Positions 40,720-50,911 of a stretch of DNA of 64,000 nt are shown in pieces. The translations under genes were made by a program, and so were the position numbers. The first letter of the stretch is position 1, and each line of letters begins with the position of its first letter. Location: NCBI RefSeq assembly GCF_900113735.1, contig NZ_FOQM01000001.1, forward strand, positions 248,001 through 312,000, read 5' to 3'. The notes under the pieces were generated by a model. It did no database searches. It saw only the letters and a list, made by a program, of their open reading frames with translations, and was not told the DNA's origin. The DNA is from Bradyrhizobium sp. Gha (GTDB lineage: Bacteria > Pseudomonadota > Alphaproteobacteria > Rhizobiales > Xanthobacteraceae).

Positions 40720-42264
40720 TCAGCTTGCCGAGAGATGAATCACATTCCAGGACGCCGGCTTGAGCGTCGCTTGCAATCGACCGCCCTCGAAGGTCACGTT
40801 CTGCAACGGCGCCGGCTTGATCGTGTCCGGCGCATGCTTGCTATTCGTCGCCTTGAGATCATCGTGTCGGAGTTCGACCCTCTCGCACACCTTCAGCCGG
40901 CCGAAACGTCTGGCCTCGACGCTCACCTCCATCTCCTGCTTCAGATCGCGATTGAGCAGAAACAGCGACAGGCCACCGTCTTCGGTCGCCACGGCAGCGG
41001 TCTTCAGATACGGCACGCTAGGCACGGGAAAACTCTGCTCCTGGGTACCGCGGGGATCGTAGTACGATGAATCGTATGTTTCGGACTCCGCTTGCGTGCG
41101 GAGAACCTTGCCGCGGCCGAAACGGCTCAAATGCGCAAACGGGAAGAAGGTGGTCTGGCGCCACGCCCCTCCGCCCGTCTCGGTCATGATCGGCGCGATG
41201 ACGTTGACGAGTTGCGCGAGGCAGGCGACCTTCACCCGGTCGGCGTGATTGAGCAGTGAGATGCAGGCGCCGCCAAAGGCGAGTGCGTCTTCCATCGTGT
41301 AGATTTCCTCGAGGATCGGTGGCGCCACCGGCCAGCCTTCCCTAACCCGGTCGGCGCGATTGCGGCGGGTCCGATACCAGACGTTCCATTCGTCGAAACT
41401 CAGCATCAAGCGCTTGTTGGAACGCCGCCTGGCTGCCACCGCGTCCGCTATCGCGACGACCTCATCGATGAAGCTGTCCATCAGATCGGGGCTGGCGAGA
41501 AACGATGCCGTGTCCTGCTTGTAATTGTTGAGATAGGTGTGGAGCGAAATGTAGTCGACGTGATCGAAGGTGTGCTCGAGGACCGTGTCCTCCCACTGGC
41601 CGAAAGTCGGCATGTTGCGTCCCGAGGACCCGCATGCCGCCAGTTCGATGGTTGGGTCGATCCAGCGCATCATCTTGGCGGCTTCGCGCGCGAGCGCACC
41701 GTAATCGCCGGCGCTCTTGTGCTCCATCTGCCAGGGCCCGTCGACCTCGTTGCCGAGGCACCACAGCTTGACGCCGTGCGGCTTGTCCCAGCCGTGGGTG
41801 CGGCGCAGCTCGGACAATGCCGTGCCGCCGGGATGGTTGCAGTATTCGACCAGGTTGCGCGCGGCATCGCCCCCGCGGGTGCCGAGATTGACCGCCATCA
41901 TCGGAGCGACGTCGGCAGCGCGGCACCAGTCCATGAATTCGTTGGTGCCGAAACTGTTCGGCTCGGTGCTGAACCAGGCAAGGTCCAGGCGTGCCGGCCT
42001 CGTCTCCTGCGGACCAACGCCGTCCTCCCAATTGTAGCCCGAGACGAAATTGCCGCCGGGGTACCGGATGAGCGTCGGGCCAAGCTCCTTCACCAGGGCG
42101 AGCACGTCCTTCCGGAACCCCCTCTCGTCTGCGGTCGGATGGCCCGGCTCGTAGATGCCACCGTAGACGCATCGGCCGAGATGCTCGACGAACGCACCGA
42201 ACAAGCGGGGGTCGGTGTGACCGATGGCGAAGTCGCGGTCGATCAGAACTCTGGCTTTCCTCAT
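40720..42264 (-). CDS. Alpha-L-arabinofuranosidase, GH51
   Basis: 514 residues, no signal peptide. GH51 features: YPGGNFVSGYNWEDGVGP, acid/base glutamate E173 in CLGNEVDGPW, nucleophile E292 in SFDEWNVWY, and a C-terminal beta-sandwich. It releases terminal arabinofuranose from short arabino-oligosaccharides in the cytosol. The ATG overlaps the upstream ABC ATPase stop by 4 bp, making it the last gene of the importer operon, which indicates that the importer brings in its substrate. Last bases are 38 bp from the convergent sensor gene. Confidence 0.92.
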   Translation of the reverse strand: MRKARVLIDRDFAIGHTDPRLFGAFVEHLGRCVYGGIYEPGHPTADERGFRKDVLALVKELGPTLIRYPGGNFVSGYNWEDGVGPQETRPARLDLAWFSTEPNSFGTNEFMDWCRAADVAPMMAVNLGTRGGDAARNLVEYCNHPGGTALSELRRTHGWDKPHGVKLWCLGNEVDGPWQMEHKSAGDYGALAREAAKMMRWIDPTIELAACGSSGRNMPTFGQWEDTVLEHTFDHVDYISLHTYLNNYKQDTASFLASPDLMDSFIDEVVAIADAVAARRRSNKRLMLSFDEWNVWYRTRRNRADRVREGWPVAPPILEEIYTMEDALAFGGACISLLNHADRVKVACLAQLVNVIAPIMTETGGGAWRQTTFFPFAHLSRFGRGKVLRTQAESETYDSSYYDPRGTQEQSFPVPSVPYLKTAAVATEDGGLSLFLLNRDLKQEMEVSVEARRFGRLKVCERVELRHDDLKATNSKHAPDTIKPAPLQNVTFEGGRLQATLKPASWNVIHLSAS

Positions 42265-43133
42265 GTTGTTCTCTCGGGGGCCGCGGGGCTGATGGGACCG
42301 TTGATGCCGTGAGTGACGTTCGCCGCAGGGTCGCTCACCTCAGGTAATAGCACGGCTTCGCGCAATTGTTGCGTATAGGGATGTCGCGGCGCCTTCAGCA
42401 CCGTTCTCGCATCACCGCTTTCGACCACGCTGCCCTTCTGCATGATCATGATGCGGTCGCTGATGTAATAGGCGGTCGCCAGGTCATGCGTGACATAGAT
42501 GATCGATATCCCGAGGTCGTCCCGCAGCGTCTTGAACAGATTGACGATGGACATCCGCAAGGAGGCGTCGATCATGGACACCGGTTCGTCTGCCACGATC
42601 AATTTAGGCTCGGCGAGCAGCGCCCGGGCAATCGCGACCCGTTGAAGCTGCCCGCCCGATAGCTCGTGCGGATATCGATCGCTCACCTCCTTGAGCGACA
42701 AGCCCACCTTGTGCAGCGCCGCATCAACGGCCGCAGCAGCCGTGCTCTCCTCTGCCGTGCCGGAAAACCGACGTCGCGTCATAAGCAGATACCGCTCAAC
42801 CCGCTTCAGGGGGTTGAAGGATTCGAACGGATTCTGAAAGATCGGCTGCACCTTGTGCATGAAAGCCCGCCGGCTGCCACTGCCGCTGATAGCCGCAAGG
42901 TCGGTACCATCCAACAGCAGTCTGCCGCTGGTTGGCGTTTCCGTGTTCAGGATCATCCGGGCAAGGGTCGTCTTGCCGCTGCCGGATTCGCCGATGATCG
43001 CCAGGATCTCGGGTCGCCCGACGGCAAGCTGGAAGCTTACCTTGTTCACCGCGACGATCGTCTCCCGCGATAACAACCCTCCGCGAGTGAAGGTTTTGCT
43101 GACCTCCCTGACGTCGAGCAGCAGACCATTCAT
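42261..43133 (-). CDS. ABC transporter ATP-binding protein (DppF/OppF type)
   Basis: 290 residues from ATG 43133 (4-bp overlap with the preceding ATPase gene). Walker [10 protein letters not shown], signature [15 protein letters not shown], Walker [14 protein letters not shown]-loop [11 protein letters not shown]. The C-terminal extension of the oligopeptide family ([16 protein letters not shown]) is present. It is the second NTPase of the peptide-family importer whose other parts are encoded upstream. Cytosolic face of the membrane. Confidence 0.9.
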   Translation of the reverse strand: MNGLLLDVREVSKTFTRGGLLSRETIVAVNKVSFQLAVGRPEILAIIGESGSGKTTLARMILNTETPTSGRLLLDGTDLAAISGSGSRRAFMHKVQPIFQNPFESFNPLKRVERYLLMTRRRFSGTAEESTAAAAVDAALHKVGLSLKEVSDRYPHELSGGQLQRVAIARALLAEPKLIVADEPVSMIDASLRMSIVNLFKTLRDDLGISIIYVTHDLATAYYISDRIMIMQKGSVVESGDARTVLKAPRHPYTQQLREAVLLPEVSDPAANVTHGINGPISPAAPERTT

Positions 43134-44161
43134 GCCCGTTCGCCCTGGTTCACGGCGAAGCATGCAACGCGATGCCCGGGGGCACTTTCACCCATCACCG
43201 GAATCTCCCGGCGACAAATCTCCCTTGCAAGCGGACAGCGCGGGTGGAAACGGCAACCAGACGGCGGATCGGCCAGATTTGGCGGCGCGCCGCCAAGGCC
43301 CTGGCGCGGCGCGTCGTCACCGATCCGTGGAAGGCTCGATATGAGATGCCTGGTGTAGGGATGCAGGGGATTGCCAAAGATCTCGGTGGTCGCGGCTTCC
43401 TCCACGAGACGGCCGGCGTACATGATGGCCAGTCGATCCGTGATATGCGCGTGCACGCCCATATCGTGCGTGACGAATAGAACCGACGAGCCGGTCTCGC
43501 GCTGAATGCCTCTGAGCATGCCGAGCACCTCCTTCTGCACCACCACGTCGAGCGCGGTGGTCGGCTCGTCGGCAATGATAAATCCGGGACGGCAGATGGT
43601 CGCAAGCGCCAGCGCGGCGCGTTGTCGCATCCCGCCCGAGAGTTCGTGTGGAAAGGCGGCGAGGACGGAGGGATCAAGTTTGACCCGGGCCAGATGGGCG
43701 ATCACCTGCTGCTCGAACCGCCTTCGGCTACCGCCGATATGCGGGTAAGCGAAATCGACGAACGAGGATCGGACCCGACGCACCGGATTCAGCACGTTCA
43801 TTGAACCCTGCATGATGTAGGACAGGTGCCGCCAGCGTATGCGCTCCAATTCCGCCGGCGGCGCGCGATGCAATCCGCCGTAGCCGGGCAGGAAGGCAAA
43901 CTCCATGCTGCCGCCGACGATCTCGAGCGGAGGCCTGATCGCGCCTGCGATGCTTTTGATCAGCGTCGTCTTGCCCGAACTCGATTCACCGGCGAGACCG
44001 TAGATCTCGCCGCGGCGAACAGCGAAGCTGACACCGTCGACCGCCCGGATGCCGCGCCTGACGCCGGCATGGCTGGTCTGGTAATAGGCTTGCAGGTCGC
44101 GAACGCTGAGAAGCGGCTGGGCATCTTGATCCCGCTGCGGCTGCTCAGCGTCGGCGTGCAT
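43130..44161 (-). CDS. ABC transporter ATP-binding protein (DppD/OppD type)
   Basis: 343 residues from ATG 44161 ([10 protein letters not shown]), one base overlapping the permease stop; a longer in-frame ORF to 44407 covers the permease gene and is not supported. Walker [10 protein letters not shown], signature [14 protein letters not shown], Walker [14 protein letters not shown]-loop FVTHDMGVH. The C-terminal oligo_HPY region has the cysteine pattern [17 protein letters not shown]. First NTPase of the importer. Confidence 0.9.
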   Translation of the reverse strand: MHADAEQPQRDQDAQPLLSVRDLQAYYQTSHAGVRRGIRAVDGVSFAVRRGEIYGLAGESSSGKTTLIKSIAGAIRPPLEIVGGSMEFAFLPGYGGLHRAPPAELERIRWRHLSYIMQGSMNVLNPVRRVRSSFVDFAYPHIGGSRRRFEQQVIAHLARVKLDPSVLAAFPHELSGGMRQRAALALATICRPGFIIADEPTTALDVVVQKEVLGMLRGIQRETGSSVLFVTHDMGVHAHITDRLAIMYAGRLVEEAATTEIFGNPLHPYTRHLISSLPRIGDDAPRQGLGGAPPNLADPPSGCRFHPRCPLAREICRREIPVMGESAPGHRVACFAVNQGERA

Positions 44162-45024
44162 CACGAGGCCCCTCCAACGCTCCAGAGGCGGCTTCTCGGA
44201 TCGATATGGGCGTTCACCGAGACCGCGAGCAGGAAGAGCCCGATGAACGCCATGATCACCGTGATGGTCGGAAAAGCGATCCACCACCAGATGCCCGCGA
44301 CCATCGCCGTGTGCTGATTGGCCCAATAGATCATGCCGCCGATCGTCGGCGTGTTGATATCGGTGAAGCCGAGCACCGCAAGCGTCACCTCGAGTCCGAT
44401 CGACCACACCATGTTGTTCATGGTCGTGGAGAACAGGATCGGCATGACATAGGGCAGATGCTCCTCGGTCAGGATCTGCCGCGTGCTCATTCCGGAGAAC
44501 AGGCTGGTCTGGGTGAACTCGCGCTGCCGCAAGCTCATGACCACCGAACGAATCAGCCGCGCATCGTAGGCCCAGCCGAAACAGGCCATGATCAGCGCCA
44601 GCATCAACCAGGAGATCCGGTCACGCATCACGAAATAGAACAGCACCAGGATCGGCAACAGCGGGATGACGATGAAGGTGTCATTCACGGACATCAGGAC
44701 GCGATCGAGCCAGCCGCCCTTGTAGCCACTGATCAACCCGACGGCGAGCGCAACCAGGCGGCTGACCAGGGCCACCGTCCCCCCAAACAGCAACGTATTC
44801 CGGATCGCAAAGCTCAACTGCCAGAACACGTCCTGACCGCGCGACGTCGTGCCGAACCAGTAGGTCAGCGACGGCGGCAGGTCGGGCGGTACCACATAGA
44901 CGCTGTCGGGCGGATATGGCGAGAAGCTCGCCAGCACGGACAGCAGCAGGACGGCGGCAACCAGCGCGACCCCAATCCGGAATTCGGCCCTGTAGCGCAA
45001 GAGGTCGCGGAGAAAGACCGCCAT
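44161..45024 (-). CDS. ABC transporter permease (DppC/OppC type)
   Basis: 287 residues with about six helices. The N-terminal helix and the WFGTTSRGQDVFWQL block (variant of the family's GTDxxGRD) are typical of the second permease of peptide-type importers. An EAA-like loop is present (FTQTSLFSGMSTRQILTEE). Stop and start codons overlap neighbours by one base on both sides (TGATG), indicating tight coupling. Membrane subunit of the arabinofuranosidase-linked importer. Confidence 0.88.
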   Translation of the reverse strand: MAVFLRDLLRYRAEFRIGVALVAAVLLLSVLASFSPYPPDSVYVVPPDLPPSLTYWFGTTSRGQDVFWQLSFAIRNTLLFGGTVALVSRLVALAVGLISGYKGGWLDRVLMSVNDTFIVIPLLPILVLFYFVMRDRISWLMLALIMACFGWAYDARLIRSVVMSLRQREFTQTSLFSGMSTRQILTEEHLPYVMPILFSTTMNNMVWSIGLEVTLAVLGFTDINTPTIGGMIYWANQHTAMVAGIWWWIAFPTITVIMAFIGLFLLAVSVNAHIDPRSRLWSVGGAS

Positions 45025-46067
45025 CAGCCGACCTTCACCCTGGGATCAAGCAGTGGATACAGAAGATCAATCGCGAGCACGCCAACCGATACGCCGAGGA
45101 TCGAGACGGTGGTGACGCCGAGGACCAAACCATAGTCACCGGCATAGACGGCATCGACAAGGAGCGAGCCCAGCCCGGGATAACCGAACACCTTTTCGGT
45201 GATCACGGCACCGTTGAAGATTCCGCCCAGCGACATCGCGAGGCCCGTCACCTGCGGCACCAGCGCGTTGCGCATCACGTAGGATGTCAGGATGCGCCAG
45301 GATTTCACGCCGGCGAGCTCGGCATAGACGACATAGTCCTCCGCCAGGACGTTGGAGACCAGCGAACGCATGCCGAGAAACCAGCTGCCGACACCGATCA
45401 GGATCAGCGAGAGCGCCGGCAGGATCGCGTGTTGCAGCACGCTCCAGACGTATTCGGGCGTCAGGGACTGCGGCAGATTCATCGCCGCCCCGCCGGAGAT
45501 CGGAAGGACCGGCCAGATGAAGCCGAACAGGATCAGCAGCAGCATGGCCAGGATGTAATAGGGGATCGGATGAAGGCCCATGGCGATCACCCCCATCAAC
45601 TTCAGGCCGCGGCTCTGCCGGTAATAACCGGCAAGTCCACCCAACAGATTTCCGAGCACCCAGGCGACAAGGGTCGAGACTGCGAGGAGGCCCGCCGTCC
45701 AAGGCAGCGCGCGTACGATCAAGGTGCCGACGGGGGTCGGAAAAGCCGACAGCGAGGGCCCGAAATCGGCACTCAGGATCCGCTTCCAGAACGTCAGATA
45801 TTGCTGAACGGGCGTGCCGCCGAGACCATAGAGCTCGCGGAGGGAATTCCGCATCTGTTCGATCGCATCGGGCGCCGTGTTGCCAAAGGAGGTCACCGCC
45901 GAAATCGATTGCTCGACGGGATCGATCGGCGAGGCATGCGTAACGAGATAGGCGATGTTGATGCCGATGAAAACAACGATCAGGAACTGCGCCAGCCGGC
46001 GGCCGACATAGCCGGCGTACCCGCTCAAGGCAGCACCCGAGATGCTCGACAAGGTCGTTGCGGGCAC
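45024..46067 (-). CDS. ABC transporter permease (DppB/OppB type)
   Basis: 347 residues from GTG 46067; no ATG suits better. About six helices, with the first-permease hallmarks of a long periplasmic loop after helix 1 and a C-terminal half with ELAGVKSWRILTSYVMRNAL (EAA-like loop) and FGYPGLGSLLVDAVYAGDY. It is 17 bp after the binding-protein gene. Partner of the permease encoded next. Confidence 0.87.
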   Translation of the reverse strand: MPATTLSSISGAALSGYAGYVGRRLAQFLIVVFIGINIAYLVTHASPIDPVEQSISAVTSFGNTAPDAIEQMRNSLRELYGLGGTPVQQYLTFWKRILSADFGPSLSAFPTPVGTLIVRALPWTAGLLAVSTLVAWVLGNLLGGLAGYYRQSRGLKLMGVIAMGLHPIPYYILAMLLLILFGFIWPVLPISGGAAMNLPQSLTPEYVWSVLQHAILPALSLILIGVGSWFLGMRSLVSNVLAEDYVVYAELAGVKSWRILTSYVMRNALVPQVTGLAMSLGGIFNGAVITEKVFGYPGLGSLLVDAVYAGDYGLVLGVTTVSILGVSVGVLAIDLLYPLLDPRVKVG

Positions 46068-46084
46068 TGCGCGATCATCGCGTC

Positions 46085-47986
46085 CTAGCTTGCCGGCTTC
46101 AGCCGGACGAACATGTAGCGAGAATTGCCCCAGTTCGGCACGGGATTGGTGTAAGGATTCTCCGCGGTCGGAAACCCCGTCCAGTAGGTCTGATCCATCG
46201 CGGTGAACACGTTGTAGGCCATCAACGGGATGGTCGGCATCTCCTTCACCGCGAGCTTGACATAGTCCTTGCCGAGCTCGATCGATTTGGGATCGTCGAA
46301 GCCGACCGTGCGGATCTCCTCAATGATCTTGTCGAGCGCGGGGCTGGACCAGCGCTGCCAATTGCGCAGCGGCTGCGGCTTGCCCGGCTCGGCGACGAAT
46401 TGCGAATGCCAGCTGTCGAGGAAGTAGGACAGGTCCGGGTGGCCGCCCCAGGTCTCGACGCTCCAGCCGATGAAAGTGTCGAAATCGCCGGCCGCCCGCC
46501 GTGTCGGCAGCGTCCCTTGCGCGACATCGATCCTGGCGTCGATGCCCGCCTGCTTCCACAGCTGCACGATCATCGTCCCGGCCCGCGTCATCACCGGACG
46601 CAAATCGCCCTCGACCATGACGCGCACGCTGAAGGGCTTTCCATCAGGCGTCATCCAGGCACCCCCGCGCTTGCTGAAGCCGGCCTTCTCCAGCAGCTCC
46701 TGCGCCGCGACCGGATCCGTCTTCCACCAGCCCCTGCCGAAGGCCTTGGCGATATCGGCCGGATCGGTCGGGATCTGGTCGCCCATGGACGGCCGCAGCA
46801 TGTCGGCAATCTGCTTGCCGATCGTCGGGTCATACGGCTTGATCTTGCGCTTGCCGGTATCGATCTCGAAACTCTTGAGCCAGTCTTCCATCGGCGCGTG
46901 ATAAGTGGCCGGATGGGTTCCGGTCGGCGGCACGCCGATCGCCGATATGGTAGCGGCGCCGCGATAGGCTGCCATCGCCACGGCCTTGATGTCGATCAAC
47001 AACGCCAGCGCCCAGCGCACGTCCGGATTTCTGAAGTTCTCATTCTGCGTGTTGAAGATCACCGCAGGCAGCGTCGGATCGGGATGGCCGTAGGGGAATC
47101 CCTTGAACCAGGCCCGCGTCGTCTTGCTCTGCTTGGCGAGGGCAAACATGCCCTCCGGCGCGATGTCGTGGATCACGTCGAGCTCGTGGTTGAGCTGCGC
47201 GATCACCCGCTTTTCCGGCGGTCCGGGATCGACATAAGCGAGATATTTGGGACCCGGCTTGCCGAAGCGCGCCAGCGTGGTGCGCTGCCAGTCATCGCGA
47301 AGCTGCCAGATGTACCATTTGCCGTCGGGATCGTAGCTATGCAGCACGTAGGCGCCCAGCGACACCGGCTTGTTGAAATCGAATTTGACGGGATCCTCGA
47401 CCTTGTCAAAAACGTGCTTGGGGAGGATCCATATGGCGCCCCAGCGCACCGTGAAATTGGTGTGGAAGCGTGAATTCGGCTTCTTGAGCTTGAATACGAC
47501 CGTGTGCGGATCCGGCGCATCGACGGAGGCGACGTTGCTCGTTAGCACCGCACTGAAGCGCATGGCCGGATGCTTGATCTGGGTCATCACGGTCGCGACG
47601 ACATCGTCGGCCGTGAACTCGACGCCGTCGCTCCAGAAGATGCCGCTGCGCAGCTTGACGGTCATCTCGGTGAAGTCGGCATTGTATTGCGGCTTGTCGG
47701 CGGCCAGCGAGTTGTCCCAGACGCCGTCGAGGCCGCTCTCGGGATCGATGTACCAGAGCGTATCGAGCGCGGCCTGTTGCAGGCCGTTGCTCTGCGAGCT
47801 GGCGTTGATCACCCAGATGTTGAACCAGCCGGCGTTCTTGACGGTGCCTTCCGGGTTTTCCAGGATCAGCAGATCCTGCCTCGGAATGTTTTGCGGAATC
47901 CCCTGCGCATGGCCGGGAGCCACCGATGCGAGCACCAGCGATCCCAGCACACAAGCGGCCAGCAGCAATGCACGAATGCAGCGCAT
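46085..47986 (-). CDS. Extracellular solute-binding protein, family 5
   Basis: 633 residues from ATG 47986 behind GAGGAC. The signal peptide ends near GHAQG (residue 27). The SBP_bac_5 pattern is visible: an N-terminal LRSGIFWSDGVEFTADDVVAT block and later KPFSVRVMVEGD and FDTFIGWSVETWGG. Family members bind peptides, nickel or oligosaccharides. The GH51 enzyme at the end of the operon argues for arabino-oligosaccharides. First gene of the five-component importer operon; no FixK-type box or obvious operator upstream. Confidence 0.87.
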   Translation of the reverse strand: MRCIRALLLAACVLGSLVLASVAPGHAQGIPQNIPRQDLLILENPEGTVKNAGWFNIWVINASSQSNGLQQAALDTLWYIDPESGLDGVWDNSLAADKPQYNADFTEMTVKLRSGIFWSDGVEFTADDVVATVMTQIKHPAMRFSAVLTSNVASVDAPDPHTVVFKLKKPNSRFHTNFTVRWGAIWILPKHVFDKVEDPVKFDFNKPVSLGAYVLHSYDPDGKWYIWQLRDDWQRTTLARFGKPGPKYLAYVDPGPPEKRVIAQLNHELDVIHDIAPEGMFALAKQSKTTRAWFKGFPYGHPDPTLPAVIFNTQNENFRNPDVRWALALLIDIKAVAMAAYRGAATISAIGVPPTGTHPATYHAPMEDWLKSFEIDTGKRKIKPYDPTIGKQIADMLRPSMGDQIPTDPADIAKAFGRGWWKTDPVAAQELLEKAGFSKRGGAWMTPDGKPFSVRVMVEGDLRPVMTRAGTMIVQLWKQAGIDARIDVAQGTLPTRRAAGDFDTFIGWSVETWGGHPDLSYFLDSWHSQFVAEPGKPQPLRNWQRWSSPALDKIIEEIRTVGFDDPKSIELGKDYVKLAVKEMPTIPLMAYNVFTAMDQTYWTGFPTAENPYTNPVPNWGNSRYMFVRLKPAS

Positions 47987-48203
47987 GATGTCCTCGCGGC
48001 ACAATTTGTCCCGACGCCCGTTTTGACGCGATGCTAGAGGCGCCGGAGTCGTGGGACAATAGGAATTTTGCATGCGACGATGGTCGCCGCGGTTTCCGGC
48101 CCATCGCAGCCGTAAGAACCGAGTCCATGCGCATCCGCTGACGGTGGCGATCGCCGATCACGCTGTCGCTCTGAACGCTATGGCTGCTGATCTGGCGCTT
48201 TGA

Positions 48204-49043
48204 CTAGATCAGCGGCGCGCCCCGCCGCAGATTCATGTGCCTGTTGACGTCCTTGTACAGCAGATAGCGGAACCGGCCGGGACCGCCGGCGTAGCAGGCC
48301 TGCGGGCAGAACGCGCGCAACCACATATAGTCGCCGGCCTCAACCTCCACCCAGTCGCGATTGAGACGGTAGACCGCCTTGCCCTCGAGCACATACAGCC
48401 CGTGCTCCATGACGTGTGTCTCCATGAAGGGAATCGTTCCCCCCGGCTCCAACGTCACGACGTTGACATGCATGTCATGCCTGAGATCGGCGGGATCGAC
48501 GAAGCGCGTGGTGGCCCAGCGCCCATCGGTGTCCGGCATCGGCACCAGTGTCATTGAGTCCTCGTTGGTCACGATCGGCTCGGGATCGGCCAATCCCGGC
48601 ACGCGCTGGTACAGCTTGCGGATCCAGTGCAGCTGGGCCGGAACCGGGCCGCGATTGCGCAGAGTCCACTCGCAACCAGGCGGCACGTAAGCGAAGCCGC
48701 CGGCCTTCAGCTCGCTAACCTCGCCTGCCAGCTTGAGCGTGACTTGGCCGCCCACGACGAACAGCACGCCTTCGGCGCCCTTCTCGGGCTCCGGGATCTC
48801 ACTGCCTCCATTCGGGGCAATGTCCATCAGATAGTGGGAGAACGTCTCGGAGAAACCGGAGAGCGGGCGCGCCAGCACCCAGACGCGCGTATTGTCCCAA
48901 TGCGGCAGAAGACTGACGACGATATCGCGCTGCACGTTGCCCGGAATCACCGCGTAGGCCGTCGTGAAGACCGCACGGCCACTCAAAAGATCGGTCTGCG
49001 GCGGAAGACCGCCCTGCGGCACGTGATAATTTCGCGATGTCAT
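48204..49043 (-). CDS. allE: (S)-ureidoglycine aminohydrolase
   Basis: 279-residue bicupin. The C-terminal cupin carries the metal-site pattern ETHVMEHGLYVLEG followed by PQACYAGG, matching the Glu/His/His/Gln ligands of Mn-dependent ureidoglycine aminohydrolases (AllE/UAH). It removes ammonia from ureidoglycine to give ureidoglycolate in allantoin breakdown. It overlaps the ureidoglycolate lyase stop codon region... in transcription order it follows allA with a 4-bp overlap, so the two consecutive pathway steps are coupled. No allantoinase or allantoate amidohydrolase is in this window. Confidence 0.9.
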   Translation of the reverse strand: MTSRNYHVPQGGLPPQTDLLSGRAVFTTAYAVIPGNVQRDIVVSLLPHWDNTRVWVLARPLSGFSETFSHYLMDIAPNGGSEIPEPEKGAEGVLFVVGGQVTLKLAGEVSELKAGGFAYVPPGCEWTLRNRGPVPAQLHWIRKLYQRVPGLADPEPIVTNEDSMTLVPMPDTDGRWATTRFVDPADLRHDMHVNVVTLEPGGTIPFMETHVMEHGLYVLEGKAVYRLNRDWVEVEAGDYMWLRAFCPQACYAGGPGRFRYLLYKDVNRHMNLRRGAPLI

Positions 49044-49558
49044 CGTCGGGCCTCGTGTTGCTCAGGCATGAGATCGAGCTGCATCGTCTCGTCCAGCCAA
49101 TATTCCTCGAGATTATCACCTTTGCCCTTGCGGTCGACCACAAGAAAGGGGCAGGCCTCCTCGAGAACCAGCAGCGGGTGGTGCCAACAGTTGCGCGCAT
49201 AGTTCACGCCCTGCTCCCCAGTCGCCGCGAACGCCCGATAGGTCGCCGCATCGCGCGGATCCGCGCAAACGACGACCAGCCAGTCCACGCCGCCAAGCGG
49301 CATGAACAGCTGGCTTCCCAGCGGATGGCGCTCCATCAGGCGAATTGCGATCGGCACAGGACGCACGGAGGCGACAAACCAGCTGATGTTGGTCTGTCCG
49401 CCTTCCACACTCACATCGATATTGGCGAGGTCGTTGAAACGCCTCGCAAAGCCCTGGTTGATCGACAGCGGGGTCACCCCTTCAGTTTCGATAACCTCGC
49501 CGAACGGCGCGAACGCCCGTTTCGTCAGGGGTTCAATCGAAAGGGTCACCATCGTCAA
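49040..49558 (-). CDS. allA: Ureidoglycolate lyase
   Basis: 172 residues with AllA-family blocks close to E. coli AllA in memory: ERHPLGSQLFMPLGG, VVVCADP, AFAATGEQGVNYARNCWHHP and FLVVDRKG. The enzyme splits ureidoglycolate into glyoxylate and urea. It lies 18 bp after the DAACS carrier gene and overlaps the aminohydrolase gene by 4 bp, so carrier, lyase and aminohydrolase are probably one transcript. Confidence 0.92.
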   Translation of the reverse strand: MTMVTLSIEPLTKRAFAPFGEVIETEGVTPLSINQGFARRFNDLANIDVSVEGGQTNISWFVASVRPVPIAIRLMERHPLGSQLFMPLGGVDWLVVVCADPRDAATYRAFAATGEQGVNYARNCWHHPLLVLEEACPFLVVDRKGKGDNLEEYWLDETMQLDLMPEQHEARR

Positions 49559-49576
49559 CCTCGCGTGCGTCCACGT

Positions 49577-50911
49577 TTACAGCGTTTGCAGACCCGCTAC
49601 GGGAGCATCCGCAACATCAGGCTCCACCCGCATCGCCTCACCCTGGGCATCGATCTCACCGTTGAGGACGCGATGCGCCTTCGCGCGATCGAGATCGCCT
49701 TCCCATGCGGCGACAACGACCGTCGCGACGCAGTTTCCGACATAATTGCCGAGCGCACGAGCGATACCGATAAACCAGTCCACCGACAAGATCAGCACGA
49801 GGCCAATCGCCGGAATGGCCGGGATGGCCGACAGCGTCGCGGCGAGGACGACGATGGCCGAGCCGGGAACACCATGGGCGCCCTTGGAGGTCAGCAGCGC
49901 GACGCCGAGGATCGCCAGAAGGTCCCCCAGCGCCAGCGGCGTGTTGGTTGCCTGCGCAATGAAGACTGCCGCGAGGGTCAGGTAGATCGAGAACGCATCG
50001 AGGTTGAACGAGTATCCGGTGGGAATGACGAGGCCGACGGTCGATCGCTTGATGCCCAGCAGCTCGAGCTTGCGCATGGTCTGCGGCAGCACGCTGTCGC
50101 CCGCGGCCGTGCCGAGCACGATCATCAGCTCCTCGCGCAGATAGGCGAGCAGCTTGAACAGGCTGAAGCCCGACAGCCGCATGATCGAGCCGAGCACGAT
50201 CACCACGAAGAGGAAGACGGCGAGATAGAACAGCCCGACGAGCCCGCCGAGCTGCTTGAGCGAACCGATGCCGTACTTGCCGACGGTAAAGGCGATCGCA
50301 CCGAAGACGCCGATCGGCGCGAGCCGGACGACGAAGTTCATCATCTTGAAGATGATCTCGTTGACGCGCTCGATGAAATCGACCACCGGCCTTGCACGCT
50401 CGCCGCACAACGACACGGCGCAGCCGAACATGATCGAGACGATCAGGACTTGCAGGACATCACCCGAGCTGAACGCGCCGACGATCGTCGAGGGGATCAG
50501 CTTCATCAGGAATTCGGAGACGCCGCCGCCGGCGACCTGCGCCGCGGTCTGGCTGAAGCCGCTGAGCGCCTTGGCGTCCAGCGTCGCGGGGTTGATGTTC
50601 ATTCCGGCGCCGGGCTGGAAATAATAGGCCAGCGTAAGGCCGAACACCAAGGCGACGGTGGTGACGATCTCGAAATAGAGCAGCGCGCGGACGCCGACCC
50701 TGCCGACCTTCGAGAGGTCTCCGGCCGCTGAAATGCCCTGCACCACGACACAGAACACGATCACGGGCACCAGCATCTTGATCAGCTTGATGAAGCCGTC
50801 GCCGAGCGGCTTCATCTGCAAGGCCGTATCCGGATAGGCCATGCCGAGCGCAATGCCGAGCGCGAGTGCGACGACGACCTGGAAGAAGAGTGACTTGAAT
50901 ATCCTGGGCAT
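49577..50911 (-). CDS. DAACS-family dicarboxylate/amino-acid:cation symporter (DctA-like)
   Basis: 444 residues with about eight helices and two re-entrant loops. Family blocks: GMAYPDTALQMKPLGDGFIKLIKML, GTAAGDSVLPQT in place of the usual serine-rich HP1 loop, PTGYSFNLDAFSIYLTLAAVFIAQAT, and SKGAHGVPGSA. Those changes from canonical DctA (SSSES, NLDGTSIY) suggest a shifted substrate. As it heads an operon with ureidoglycolate enzymes, the substrate may be an allantoin-related or glyoxylate-derived acid. Divergent from the LysR gene at 51118. Confidence 0.88.
   Translation of the reverse strand: MPRIFKSLFFQVVVALALGIALGMAYPDTALQMKPLGDGFIKLIKMLVPVIVFCVVVQGISAAGDLSKVGRVGVRALLYFEIVTTVALVFGLTLAYYFQPGAGMNINPATLDAKALSGFSQTAAQVAGGGVSEFLMKLIPSTIVGAFSSGDVLQVLIVSIMFGCAVSLCGERARPVVDFIERVNEIIFKMMNFVVRLAPIGVFGAIAFTVGKYGIGSLKQLGGLVGLFYLAVFLFVVIVLGSIMRLSGFSLFKLLAYLREELMIVLGTAAGDSVLPQTMRKLELLGIKRSTVGLVIPTGYSFNLDAFSIYLTLAAVFIAQATNTPLALGDLLAILGVALLTSKGAHGVPGSAIVVLAATLSAIPAIPAIGLVLILSVDWFIGIARALGNYVGNCVATVVVAAWEGDLDRAKAHRVLNGEIDAQGEAMRVEPDVADAPVAGLQTL

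Noticed and set aside
41539..42312. Plus-strand frame antisense to the arabinofuranosidase
   Set aside because: The opposite strand encodes GH51 with both catalytic glutamates; this frame has no motif.
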